64,000 bases of DNA, taken from the NCBI RefSeq assembly GCF_900099805.1, contig NZ_FNDR01000010.1, forward strand, positions 178,115 to 242,114, in the 5' to 3' direction. Source of the DNA: Variovorax sp. OV700 (lineage in GTDB: Bacteria > Pseudomonadota > Gammaproteobacteria > Burkholderiales > Burkholderiaceae_C). Each line of letters starts with the position of its first letter. Position 1 is the first letter of the stretch. Positions 9,332-17,335 of the stretch are shown here, piece after piece. The notes below the pieces were generated by a model that saw only the letters and a program-made list of their open reading frames with translations, ran no database searches and had not been told where the DNA came from. A program made the position numbers and the translations under genes.

Positions 9332-10258
9332 GTGAACCTCAGGCGGTTGAAATATTTCGTGAAGATCGTCGACGTGGGCAGCCTCACGCAGGCCTCGGAG
9401 GTTCTGCACGTTGCGCAACCGGCGCTGAGCCAGCAGCTGGCCACGCTCGAAGGCGAGTTCAACCAGCGTCTGCTCCTGCGAACGCAGAAGGGCGTGGTGC
9501 CCACGGAGGCCGGCATGGTGCTGTACCGCCACGCGCAATTGATCCTGCGCCAGTTCGAGCAGGCGCGCGCCGACGTCGTCAACGCCGGGCGCAGCCTGGC
9601 GGGGCAGGTGTCGGTCGGTCTCGCGCCGGGCACGGCTGCATCAGGCCTGGCCTTGCCGCTGCTGCAGACGGTGCAGGAGCGGCATCCGCAACTCATGCTG
9701 CACATCAACGAGAACTTCGGAACCACGCTGTGCGACGTGGTGCGCAACGGCCTCATGGACATGGCCGTGCTCTATGGCGGCGAGCATGCGGTGCGGGGCC
9801 TGTCGTTCGACCCCTTGCTCACCGAAGACCTGTGCGTCGTGGCCTCGCACGGCATGCTGCGCATGGACGGCGATGAACTCGCGCTGGCCGAACTGCGCGA
9901 CGTGGACCTGCTCCTGCCCAGCATCGACAATCAGCTGCGCCGCAGCGTGAATCGGGCTTTCGCTTCGGCAAAGATGATTCCGCGCGTGGTGGCGGAAATG
10001 GAGTCTTCGAGCACGCTGTCCGCCGCGGTCGCTTCGGGCGTGGGCGCGACGATCCTGCCCGTGTCGCTCGCGCGCTCCGTCGCGGCTACCGCAGCGGTCG
10101 ACGTCGGGCGGCTGGTGTCGCCGCACATCGAGATTCCGCTGGCGCTTTGCGCTTCGGATCACTTGCCGCTGTCGGAGCCGGCGCAGGTCGTCAAGGGCAT
10201 CCTCATGGAACTGGTCCACCGCCTCGAGCTGGGCGGCGGCATGCACACGGTGCACTGA
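9332..10258 (+). CDS. LysR family transcriptional regulator (Nac-like)
   Basis: A 308-residue LysR protein starting at GTG 9332 with GGAG five bases upstream. Its N-terminus NLRRLKYFVKIVDVGSLTQ is nearly the same as that of the regulator at 12370 and resembles Nac/Cbl-like LysR proteins. The start is divergent from the LysR at 8265-9233; a TTGACG (9267-9272) and a weak -10 (GATGCT, 9290-9295) lie in the 98-base gap. It converges with rraA-like 10296-10967. Confidence 0.9.
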   Translation: MNLRRLKYFVKIVDVGSLTQASEVLHVAQPALSQQLATLEGEFNQRLLLRTQKGVVPTEAGMVLYRHAQLILRQFEQARADVVNAGRSLAGQVSVGLAPGTAASGLALPLLQTVQERHPQLMLHINENFGTTLCDVVRNGLMDMAVLYGGEHAVRGLSFDPLLTEDLCVVASHGMLRMDGDELALAELRDVDLLLPSIDNQLRRSVNRAFASAKMIPRVVAEMESSSTLSAAVASGVGATILPVSLARSVAATAAVDVGRLVSPHIEIPLALCASDHLPLSEPAQVVKGILMELVHRLELGGGMHTVH

Positions 10259-10264
10259 GCGCAG

Positions 10265-10295
10265 GGCGCGGGGCGGCGAGGCGCCCCGTTGCGCC
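10265..10295. terminator. Candidate bidirectional terminator hairpin
   Basis: A nested GC-rich inverted repeat lies between two converging genes: GGGGCG (10270-10275) pairs with CGCCCC (10282-10287), and an outer GGCGC (10265-10269) pairs with GCGCC (10291-10295). No T-tract follows on either strand, so an intrinsic terminator is only suggested by position and stability. Confidence 0.4.
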
Positions 10296-10967
10296 TCAGT
10301 TGGCGCAGCGGGCCTCGAGCGCATCGAGGAAGGAGCGGTCCCACCGGCCTTCCTTCATGGCCTGGATCGTGCGGGCCTCTGTGGCCAGGTGCGCATGGGC
10401 CTTTTCAATGAGCAGCTCGGCTTCGTCGCGCGCGAAGGCCATCAGGCCGTCCTGGTCGCCCACCACGATGTCGCCGGGGTTCACCACCATGCCTCCCACC
10501 GAGACGGGCACGTTGATCTCACCCGGGCCGTCCTTGTACGGGCCGCGGTGGTTGACGCCGCGCGCGTACACCGGAAAGTCGCGCTCGCGAATCTCGGCCA
10601 CGTCGCGGATGGCGCCGTCGAGCACCACGCCCACGGTGCCGATGGTCGCGGCATAGAACGACAGGATGCCGCCGATCACCGCATTGGTGATGTCGCCGCC
10701 CGCATCGATGACGAGCACGTCGCCGGGGCGGCAGAACTCGAAGGCCCGCATCATCGTGAAGTTGTCGCCGCCGCGCGTCTTCACGGTGACGGCCGTGCCC
10801 GCCATGGTCTTGTGTCCCGGGCGGTGGTAGGGCTGCAGGCCGACGCTGCCGATGTTGCGGTGCATGTTGTCGCTCAGCGCGGCGACCGGAATATCGTGCA
10901 GCGCGGCGATGATCTCCGGCGCCACTTGCGGGGCCGACGGATTCTTGCGGATGGCTTTGTAGGGCAT
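10296..10967 (-). CDS. RraA family protein (HMG/CHA aldolase-like)
   Basis: A 223-residue RraA-fold protein. Members with catabolic neighbours are usually 4-hydroxy-4-methyl-2-oxoglutarate/4-carboxy-4-hydroxy-2-oxoadipate aldolases with oxaloacetate decarboxylase activity, rather than RNase E inhibitors. The segment GDVLVIDAGGDITNAVIGG and the following LDGAIRD hold the expected Mg-binding Asp and catalytic Arg. It follows the aminotransferase after 30 bases on the same strand, so it is likely the second gene of that operon and under the module at 12240-12304. Confidence 0.87.
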   Translation of the reverse strand: MPYKAIRKNPSAPQVAPEIIAALHDIPVAALSDNMHRNIGSVGLQPYHRPGHKTMAGTAVTVKTRGGDNFTMMRAFEFCRPGDVLVIDAGGDITNAVIGGILSFYAATIGTVGVVLDGAIRDVAEIRERDFPVYARGVNHRGPYKDGPGEINVPVSVGGMVVNPGDIVVGDQDGLMAFARDEAELLIEKAHAHLATEARTIQAMKEGRWDRSFLDALEARCAN

Positions 10968-10997
10968 GGGTGTTGTCCTCGGTAATTCGGGGGCGCT

Positions 10998-12206
10998 TCA
11001 GCGCAGGGCGGCCACGGCCCGCGCGATGCGCGCGCAGCCTTCTTCCAGCGTCTCGATGGCGGTGGCAATGGAAAGACGAAAGTAGGGCGACAGCCCATAG
11101 GCGGTGCCCGCGACCACGGCCACGCCTTCGCTCTCCAGCAGGTACATCACCACGTCGCCGTCTTCTTCCAGGCGCTTGCCCTGGGGCGTGGTCTTGCCGA
11201 TCAGGCCGCCGCAGTGGATGTAGAGATAGAAGGCGCCGGGTGGCGGGGTGCAGCGCAGGCCGGGGATGTCGTTGATGAGCGCGAGCGTGCGGTCGCGGCG
11301 CTGCTTGTAGACCGCCACGCTCTCGGCCACAAAACCCTGGTCGCCATTCATGGCGGCCGCGGCGGCCGCCTGGCTCACCGAGCAGCAGTTGCCGGTGGAC
11401 TGCGACAGCAGCGTGTCCAGCGCCTGGATCAGATCGGCCGGCCCGGCCGCATAGCCGATGCGCCAGCCTGTCATCGCATAGGTCTTCGAGACGCCGTTGA
11501 CCACCAGCGTGCGTTCGCGCAGCGCGGGTGCGACCGCGAGAAGATGCGGCGTCGCCTGGCCGTCGAAGCGGATGTGCTCGTAGATGTCGTCGGTCATCAC
11601 CATCACGTGCGGATGGCGCTGCAGTACCTCGGCCAGCGCGCGGTATTCGTCAGCCGTGTAGCTGGCACCGGTCGGGTTGCTGGGCGAGTTGATCAGCAGC
11701 CAGCGCGTGCGCGGCGTGATCGCGGCTTCCAGCTGGGCGGGCGTCAGCTTGAAGCCGTTGGCTTCGGGGCAGGCCACCGTGACCGGCGTGCCTTCGCAGG
11801 CCAGCACCATGTCGGGGTACGACACCCAGTAGGGCGCGGGAATGATCACCTCGTCGCCCGGCTCCAGCGTGATCGCGAAGGCGTTGTAGATCGCGCTCTT
11901 GGCGCCGCTGGTGGCGATGATCTCGTTCACTGCATAGCGGAGGCCGTTCTCGCGCTCCAACTTGGCGGCGATGGCCTGCCGCAGCTCCACCGTGCCGGCC
12001 ATCAGCGTGTAGCGCGTCGCGCCTTTCTCGATGGCGGCGGCCGCGGCCTGCCGGATGTGGGGCGGCGTGTCGAAGTCGGGCTCGCCCACCACGAGGTTCA
12101 CGATCGACTTGCCCTGGCGGCGCAGTTCGTTGGCGCGGTCGGCGGCCGAGGTGCTGGGCGAGGGCTTGATGCGCCGCACGCGGGCGGCAATGCGGGACGT
12201 GGTCAC
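10998..12206 (-). CDS. Pyridoxal phosphate-dependent aminotransferase (aspartate aminotransferase-like)
   Basis: A 402-residue class I/II aminotransferase resembling AspC/AAT type Ib enzymes. VNGVSKTYAMTGWRIGYAAGP holds the PLP lysine, and INSPSNPTGA and the C-terminal FRLSIA arginine are present. The GTG at 12206 is preferred because AGGAAG lies about five bases before it and the inferred transcription start (near 12233) excludes the open extension to 12269. It leads the operon with the RraA gene. It likely moves an amino group to or from the compound handled by the accB-pxp operon, with which it shares promoter architecture. Confidence 0.88.
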   Translation of the reverse strand: MTTSRIAARVRRIKPSPSTSAADRANELRRQGKSIVNLVVGEPDFDTPPHIRQAAAAAIEKGATRYTLMAGTVELRQAIAAKLERENGLRYAVNEIIATSGAKSAIYNAFAITLEPGDEVIIPAPYWVSYPDMVLACEGTPVTVACPEANGFKLTPAQLEAAITPRTRWLLINSPSNPTGASYTADEYRALAEVLQRHPHVMVMTDDIYEHIRFDGQATPHLLAVAPALRERTLVVNGVSKTYAMTGWRIGYAAGPADLIQALDTLLSQSTGNCCSVSQAAAAAAMNGDQGFVAESVAVYKQRRDRTLALINDIPGLRCTPPPGAFYLYIHCGGLIGKTTPQGKRLEEDGDVVMYLLESEGVAVVAGTAYGLSPYFRLSIATAIETLEEGCARIARAVAALR

Positions 12207-12239
12207 GTGACTTCCTGTGTCTGGGATTGCATGGACCGA

Positions 12240-12304
12240 ACGGTACGCAGATCGAACAGGCGAGGCCAAGACGACTTTTCACTGGTCGTATAGGCGCAGC
12301 TTAT
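12240..12304 (-). promoter_or_regulatory. LysR-type operator and promoter for the aminotransferase operon (shared module, site C)
   Basis: Read on -, ATAAG-N5-CCTAT occupies 12304-12290; CGTCTTGG spans 12273-12266, giving a -35 TTGGCC at 12269-12264, and TACCGT at 12245-12240 is the -10, 18 bases on. The distances (35 and 59 bases from the palindrome start) equal those at 13318 and 18160. On + the same site lies 66-80 bases before the LysR gene at 12370, the usual place for an autoregulatory box. A second inverted repeat, ATAGGCGC (12290-12297) with GCGCCTAT (12310-12317), overlaps it. Confidence 0.7.
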
Positions 12305-12369
12305 GGTGAGCGCCTATACCGGCCGTGCGGGGGCGGTGCTAGGCTCGGCTTTTGCTTGGGGGACAAGGC

Positions 12370-13308
12370 GTGAACCTGCGACGCCTCAAATATTTCGTGA
12401 AGATCGTGGACATCGGCAGCCTGACGCAGGCGGCCGAGGTTCTTTTCATCGCCCAGCCGGCGCTGAGCCAGCAACTAGCCACGCTCGAGGGCGAGGTGCG
12501 CCAGCAACTGCTCGTGCGCACCAAGCGCGGCGTCACGCCGACCGAGGCCGGCAAGGTGCTGTACCGGCATGCACAGATCATCCTGCGCCAGTGCGAGCAG
12601 GCGCGCGTGGACATGGAAGCGGCGGGCGAGGGGCTCTCGGGCCAGGTGTCGGTGGGTCTTGCGCCCGGCACGGCGGCCTCGGCGCTCTCGCTGCCGCTGC
12701 TGCGCACCGTGCGCGCCCGCCACCCCGGCATCCTGCTTTACCTGAACGAGAACTACGGCACCACGTTGAGCGAGCTCATCATGAACGGCCGCATGGACCT
12801 GGCCGTGCTCTACGGCGACAAGGCGATCCATGGCCTGAGCTTCCAGCCGCTGCTCAAGGAGCCGCTGTTCCTGGTCGGGCCAGCCGCGATGCCGGCGCCG
12901 GCGCAGCCGGTGAAGCTGGCCGACCTGCGCGACATCGAGCTCTTCCTGCCGCGCCCCTACAACGTGGTGCGCAAGCTGGTCGATGCGGCTTTCGTGCGTG
13001 CGGGCATGGTGCCGCGCGTGGTGGCCGAGATCGAATCGGCCTTCACCCTGACGGCGGCCATCGCCGACGGGCTGGGCGCCACCATCCTGCCGGCGTCGAT
13101 GGCGCGCGAAGTGGTGGCGTCCTGCGGTGCCTGGCAATTCCAGATCGTCGACCCGGTCATCGAGGCGCCGCTGGCGCTGTGCCAGTCGGACCACCTGCCG
13201 CTGTCCGAGCCGGCGCAGGCGGTGAAGAGCATCCTGCTCGAGCTGGTGGTCGACCTCGCCGGCACCTTTGCGGCCACGCCCGAACCCGGTCTTGCCGCGC
13301 TGTCGTAA
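12370..13308 (+). CDS. LysR family transcriptional regulator (Nac-like), likely regulator of the pxp-type operon
   Basis: A 312-residue LysR protein starting at GTG 12370 behind a GGGGGA. Its helix-turn-helix (residues 1-60) is nearly identical to that of the regulator at 9332, suggesting a duplication. It is divergent from the aminotransferase operon and 147 bases upstream of accB. A palindrome in its own upstream region recurs in front of accB and the SDR at 18268, so it is the best candidate for the factor that controls all three. The effector is unknown. Confidence 0.9.
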   Translation: MNLRRLKYFVKIVDIGSLTQAAEVLFIAQPALSQQLATLEGEVRQQLLVRTKRGVTPTEAGKVLYRHAQIILRQCEQARVDMEAAGEGLSGQVSVGLAPGTAASALSLPLLRTVRARHPGILLYLNENYGTTLSELIMNGRMDLAVLYGDKAIHGLSFQPLLKEPLFLVGPAAMPAPAQPVKLADLRDIELFLPRPYNVVRKLVDAAFVRAGMVPRVVAEIESAFTLTAAIADGLGATILPASMAREVVASCGAWQFQIVDPVIEAPLALCQSDHLPLSEPAQAVKSILLELVVDLAGTFAATPEPGLAALS

Positions 13309-13317
13309 CGCGCCGTC

Positions 13318-13382
13318 ATAAGCCGGCCTTATCCCGGCACAGCCATTCCGTCTTGGGCATTGCGCCCGCGGCCCGTTACCTT
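13318..13382 (+). promoter_or_regulatory. LysR-type operator and promoter for the accB-pxpA operon (shared module, site A)
   Basis: The perfect palindrome ATAAG-CCGGC-CTTAT lies at 13318-13332. ACAGCCATTCCGTCTTGG spans 13339-13356 and contains the -35 TTGGGC (13353-13358). TACCTT at 13377-13382 is the -10 after an 18-base spacer. The palindrome centre is about 64 bases before the inferred start (near 13389), the classical LysR recognition position. The layout is base-for-base the same as at 18160. Confidence 0.75.
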
Positions 13383-13455
13383 TCATGCCTGCCGTCACGC
13401 GTTCGCGGAATGCGTCGGCCACCAAGGATGTTCTGTCGCCACAGGCAGGCCCGGC

Positions 13456-13890
13456 ATGAAGCAGGAACAGATCAAGACGCTCATCGACGCACTCGCCGCA
13501 TCGGACCTGGCGGAGCTGGAGTACAGCGAAGACGGCAGCACGCTGCGGCTGGTGAAGCAGTCGGCCCTGGCGGCCGCGCCCACCGCGCGGCACCCGACCG
13601 CTGCGCGCCAGGGGCCTGCCGCGGTTTCCGCGGAACCGGCGCTGCCGGAGGCCGCCCCGGCCGAATGCCTCGCACCGCTCTACGGCGTGGTGCACCTGCA
13701 GTCCGCCCCCGGCGAGCCGCCCTTCGTGCAACCGGGTCAGGCCGTCGAGGCCGGGCAGATGCTCTGCGTGATCGAGGCCATGAAGATGTTCAACGAAGTC
13801 CGCGCCGACGCTGCCGCCACCGTGCAGGCCGTGCTGGTGCGTTCGGGCCAGGAAGTGGATGCGGGGCAGTCCCTGTTCCGCTTCGGTTGA
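13456..13890 (+). CDS. accB: Biotin carboxyl carrier protein (AccB-like)
   Basis: A 144-residue carrier with the biotin attachment motif EAMKM and Lys110 as the biotinylated residue, after an Ala/Pro-rich linker at about 36-70. It carries carboxybiotin between the AccC carboxylase and a carboxyltransferase. The ATG at 13456 starts with the usual AccB-type leader KQEQIKTLIDALAASDL. It leads the operon accB-accC-pxpB-pxpC-orf-pxpA and is unlikely to be the housekeeping acetyl-CoA carboxylase carrier, because its partners here are PxpB/PxpC. Confidence 0.87.
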   Translation: MKQEQIKTLIDALAASDLAELEYSEDGSTLRLVKQSALAAAPTARHPTAARQGPAAVSAEPALPEAAPAECLAPLYGVVHLQSAPGEPPFVQPGQAVEAGQMLCVIEAMKMFNEVRADAAATVQAVLVRSGQEVDAGQSLFRFG

Positions 13891-13903
13891 GGAAAACCGC
13901 GCG

Positions 13904-15256
13904 ATGTTCGATTCCGTCCTCATTGCCAACCGCGGAGAGATCGCCTTGCGCATCCTGCGCGCCTGCCGCGGCCTGGGCCTCAGGACCGTGGTCGCGCATT
14001 CCGAGGCCGATGGCGAAGCCAGCTACGTCGCGCAGGCCGACCAGGCGCTGTGCATCGGGCCCTCCGCGCCGGGGCAGAGCTACCTGAACCAGTCGGCCAT
14101 TTTGTTTGCCGCCGAAGTCAGCGGGGCGCAGGCCATCCACCCGGGCTACGGCTTCCTGTCGGAGAACGCGGGCTTTGCCGCGCGCGTGGAGCAGGCCGGC
14201 CTGGTCTTCATCGGCCCCAGCGCCGCCTGCATCCGCACCATGGGCGACAAGGTCTCGGCCAAGCGCGCGATGCGCAAGGCCGGCGTGCCCTGCGTGCCGG
14301 GGCCGGACGAAGGTCTGCCCGAAGACCCGGCCGCTGTGCAGGCAATCGCCCGCGAGATCGGCTACCCGGTGATCGTCAAGGCGGCCGGCGGCGGCGGTGG
14401 GCGCGGCATGCGCGTGGTGCATGACGAAGCGGCGCTGTTGGATGCGATGGCGCTCACGCGCGAGGAGGCTCGCCAGGCCTTCGGCAACCCCGAGGTCTAC
14501 ATCGAGAAGTTCCTGCTGCATCCGCGCCATGTCGAGATCCAGGTGCTGGCCGACAGCCACGGCAACGCCGTGTGGCTGGGCAGCCGCGACTGTTCGCTGC
14601 AGCGCCGCCACCAGAAGGTGATCGAGGAGGCGCCGGCGCCCGGCATCGACGACGCGCTGATGGCCGAGGTGGGCGAGCGCTGCGCGGCTGCCTGCCGGCA
14701 GATCGGCTACTGCGGCGTCGGCACCTTCGAGTTCCTCTACGAGAAGGGCGCCTTCTATTTCATCGAGATGAACACCCGCCTGCAGGTGGAGCACCCGGTG
14801 ACCGAGATGACCGCCGGCGTGGACATCGTGCAGCAGCAGTTGCGCATGGCGCGCGGCGAGCGCCTTTCGCTGGCGCAGCGCGATGTGCGATGCCAGGGCC
14901 ACGCGATCGAGTGCCGCATCAACGCCGAGAACCCAGAGACCTTTGCACCCGCGCCCGGCCGCATCACCGGCTGGCAGGTGCCGGGCGGCTTCGGCGTGCG
15001 TGTCGATTCGCATGCCAACACCGGCTACCGCGTGCCGCCTTACTACGACTCGATGATCGCCAAGCTGATCGTGCACGGCGCCACGCGCACCGACGCGCTC
15101 GACCGCATGCGCCTGGCGCTCGCCGAGATGCGCATCGACGGCATCGCGACCAACGTGCCCCTGCATCGCGAACTGCTGCGCGACGGAGGATTTGCCGTCG
15201 GCGGCGTGGACATTCATCACCTCGAACGCTGGCTGCAGCAAAGGAACGCGGCGTGA
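13904..15256 (+). CDS. accC: Biotin carboxylase (AccC-like)
   Basis: A 450-residue ATP-grasp biotin carboxylase. The N-terminus VLIANRGEIALRI, HPGYGFLSEN, the glycine-rich loop AAGGGGGRGM, and EMNTRLQVEHPVTEM with metal and bicarbonate residues are all present. It carboxylates the biotin on AccB with ATP and bicarbonate. The ATG at 13904 follows the accB stop by 13 bases, and the 3' end overlaps pxpB by 4 bases (GTGA). The length is normal for a single-domain AccC. Confidence 0.93.
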   Translation: MFDSVLIANRGEIALRILRACRGLGLRTVVAHSEADGEASYVAQADQALCIGPSAPGQSYLNQSAILFAAEVSGAQAIHPGYGFLSENAGFAARVEQAGLVFIGPSAACIRTMGDKVSAKRAMRKAGVPCVPGPDEGLPEDPAAVQAIAREIGYPVIVKAAGGGGGRGMRVVHDEAALLDAMALTREEARQAFGNPEVYIEKFLLHPRHVEIQVLADSHGNAVWLGSRDCSLQRRHQKVIEEAPAPGIDDALMAEVGERCAAACRQIGYCGVGTFEFLYEKGAFYFIEMNTRLQVEHPVTEMTAGVDIVQQQLRMARGERLSLAQRDVRCQGHAIECRINAENPETFAPAPGRITGWQVPGGFGVRVDSHANTGYRVPPYYDSMIAKLIVHGATRTDALDRMRLALAEMRIDGIATNVPLHRELLRDGGFAVGGVDIHHLERWLQQRNAA

Positions 15257-15921
15257 TCGCGCAGCGCCCCTCCCTCAGCCTGCTGGGCACGACCGCGCTG
15301 CTCTTCGAGGCGCCCGGCGAGATGAACCTCACCTCGCAGCAGCGCATCTGGGCGCTGGCGCACGAGACCCAGGCCTGGCCGGAGATTCGCGAAGCCGTGC
15401 CGGGCATGAACAACCTGATGCTGACCTTCTTGCGCCCGCCGCGCGGCCTCGGTGCGCTCGAAGCCCTGGAGGCGCGCCTGCGCGATGCGTGGGACGCGGC
15501 CGTCGCGCTGCCGCGGGAGGGCCGGGTGGTCGAGTTGCCCGTGGTCTACGGCGGCGCGGGCGGTCCGCATATGGCCGACGTGGTGGCGCACACGGGTCTC
15601 AGCGTCGAGCGGATCGTCGAGCTGCACAGCGCACCGCTCTACCCTGTGTATGCCCTTGGCAGCCACCCCGGCTACTGCTACCTGGGCGGCATGGATGCGC
15701 GCATCGCCACGCCGCGCCGCAAGGTGCCGGTGTTGAGCATTCCGGGCGGCGCGGTGTCGATCGGCGGCGCGCAGACCGGCGTGTCGGCCTCGGCCGGGCC
15801 CAGCGGCTGGAACACCATCGGCAGCACCGCGATGTCTTTCTTCGATCCGGCGCAGGACCCGCCCGCGACGCTGCAGCCGGGCGACATGATCCGTTTTCGC
15901 GTGGAGGGCATCGTCCGATGA
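15253..15921 (+). CDS. pxpB: PxpB/KipI family protein (5-oxoprolinase subunit B; allophanate hydrolase subunit 1-like)
   Basis: A 222-residue PxpB/KipI domain protein starting at GTG 15253 inside the accC stop. Family segments are GMNNLMLTF, ELPVVYGGAGGPHMADV, and GSHPGYCYLGGMDARIATPRR followed by the GAVSIGG loop. PxpB and PxpC together form half of 5-oxoprolinase PxpABC; the same fold pair is the carboxyltransferase domain of urea carboxylase. It overlaps pxpC by 4 bases (ATGA), so the two chains are translated together. Confidence 0.88.
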   Translation: MIAQRPSLSLLGTTALLFEAPGEMNLTSQQRIWALAHETQAWPEIREAVPGMNNLMLTFLRPPRGLGALEALEARLRDAWDAAVALPREGRVVELPVVYGGAGGPHMADVVAHTGLSVERIVELHSAPLYPVYALGSHPGYCYLGGMDARIATPRRKVPVLSIPGGAVSIGGAQTGVSASAGPSGWNTIGSTAMSFFDPAQDPPATLQPGDMIRFRVEGIVR

Positions 15922-16907
15922 TCGAAGTGCTTTCATCGGCGGCGCTTGCCACCGTGCAGGACCTGGGGCGCACCGGCAGCCTGCGCTGGGGCGTCGGCAC
16001 CTCGGGAGCCATGGACAACCTGGCGCTCGCGGCCGGCAACCTGCTGCTGGGCAATGCGCTCGATGCGGCCGCCATCGAAGTGCCGGTGTTTCCCTTCAAG
16101 GTGCGCTTCGGCGAGGACTGCGCCTTTGCGCTGACCGGCGCCGATTGCGCGGCCCGGCTGGACGACCAGCCGCTGCTGCCTTGGTGGGTCCACCAGGCGC
16201 GGGCCGGGCAGGTGCTGACTCTGGGCTTGCCCCAAGGTGGCGCCCAGCGCGGCAGCCGCGCCATGCTGTGCCTGGCCGGCGGAATCGACGTGCCCGAAGT
16301 GCTGGGCTCGCGCAGCACGCAGCTGCGCGGTGCCTTCGGTGGCCATGAAGGGCGCGCGCTGCGGCGGGGCGACGTGCTGCGCGCGGCAGGTGCGGCCGCT
16401 GCGTGTAAGACCGGCTTCGGCCTGGTGCCCCCCGCGCTCGCACTGCCGCTGCAGCGTGACGGCGTGGCGGCGGTGCGCGTCTTGCCCGCGGCCGAATACA
16501 TGGGCTTCGAGCCCGCGTCGCGTGACGCCTTCTGGGCCGGCGAATGGAAGATCACCTCGCAGAGCGATCGCTATGGCTACCGCCTCGAAGGCGAGGCGCT
16601 GCGGCCCATCGCGCCGATGGAGCTGCGTTCGCACGGCATCGTGCCGGGCGTGATCCAGGTGCCGCACAGCGGGCAGCCCATCATCCAGATGCGAGACGCC
16701 CAGCCTTCGGGCGGCTACCCCAAGTTCGGCACGGTGATCGAGGCCGACATGTGGCGCCTCGGCCAGGCGCCGATCGGCAGCCGCGTGCGCTTCATCGAAG
16801 CCGGCTGGGACGAGGCCGTGGCCGCCCTCGATGAAGTGCGCGCCTGGCTCGACAAGGTGGCGCGCATGGTGGAACTGCACCGCGGTGCGCCCGCGGCAAG
16901 GCGCTGA
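15918..16907 (+). CDS. pxpC: PxpC/KipA family protein (5-oxoprolinase subunit C; biotin-dependent carboxyltransferase-type)
   Basis: A 329-residue KipA/PxpC protein, beginning IEVLSSAALATVQDLGRTG, which is the family signature. Further motifs are GAMDNLALAAGNLLLGN, CLAGGIDVPEVLGSRST and SDRYGYRLEGEAL. It forms the active site with PxpB. With accB and accC upstream, a biotin-dependent transfer to a lactam or amide nitrogen, as in urea carboxylase, is plausible; plain ATP-dependent 5-oxoproline hydrolysis is the alternative. Confidence 0.88.
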   Translation: MIEVLSSAALATVQDLGRTGSLRWGVGTSGAMDNLALAAGNLLLGNALDAAAIEVPVFPFKVRFGEDCAFALTGADCAARLDDQPLLPWWVHQARAGQVLTLGLPQGGAQRGSRAMLCLAGGIDVPEVLGSRSTQLRGAFGGHEGRALRRGDVLRAAGAAAACKTGFGLVPPALALPLQRDGVAAVRVLPAAEYMGFEPASRDAFWAGEWKITSQSDRYGYRLEGEALRPIAPMELRSHGIVPGVIQVPHSGQPIIQMRDAQPSGGYPKFGTVIEADMWRLGQAPIGSRVRFIEAGWDEAVAALDEVRAWLDKVARMVELHRGAPAARR

Positions 16908-16908
16908 C

Positions 16909-17319
16909 ATGCAAGACGTCGCGCTGCAAGCCAGTCAGTTCGCCGCGTGGCTGGCCGACACGGACATCGGCCTGTTCGAACTGCGCACGCCGCACGGAAG
17001 CTTGCGGCTGGGGCGGCAGGGCGACGACATCGTGGTTCTGCCGGCATACGATGCGCAAGAGGCCGCTGCCGTCGAGCCGGCCGTGGTCCGGGCGCCCTCG
17101 GTGGGGGTGTTCCTGCACGGCCACCCGTTGGCCGGCGCACCGCTGGCTCGGATCGGCGAGCACGTGCCGGCCGGGCAGACCGTCGGCCTGCTGCAGATCG
17201 GGCCGCTTTTTCTACCGGTGGTCACGGCCGAGGCCGGCGAGATCGCCGCCATGTGCGTTGGCCATGGCCTCCCTGTCGGCTACGGCACGCCGCTGGTCGA
17301 ACTGCTGCATCCCCTCTGA
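16909..17319 (+). CDS. Biotinyl/lipoyl-domain-like protein without the biotin lysine
   Basis: A 136-residue protein that aligns with AccB by eye: a short N-terminal helix region, a linker, and a hammerhead-like C-terminal domain (residues 64-134) with VPAGQTVGLLQ and GTPLVELLHP. Where AccB has EAMKM, this protein has QIGPL (96-100), so the acceptor lysine is proline. It cannot be biotinylated there. It sits between pxpC (1 base away) and pxpA (16 bases), so it is part of the operon and may be a structural or competitor subunit. Function unknown. Confidence 0.72.
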   Translation: MQDVALQASQFAAWLADTDIGLFELRTPHGSLRLGRQGDDIVVLPAYDAQEAAAVEPAVVRAPSVGVFLHGHPLAGAPLARIGEHVPAGQTVGLLQIGPLFLPVVTAEAGEIAAMCVGHGLPVGYGTPLVELLHPL

Positions 17320-17335
17320 CGAGCAAGGGCACCCC

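Noticed and set aside
12303..14087. Open frame of 594 codons on + across the LysR and accB genes
   Set aside because: It is out of frame with both, which have conserved motifs and binding sites.
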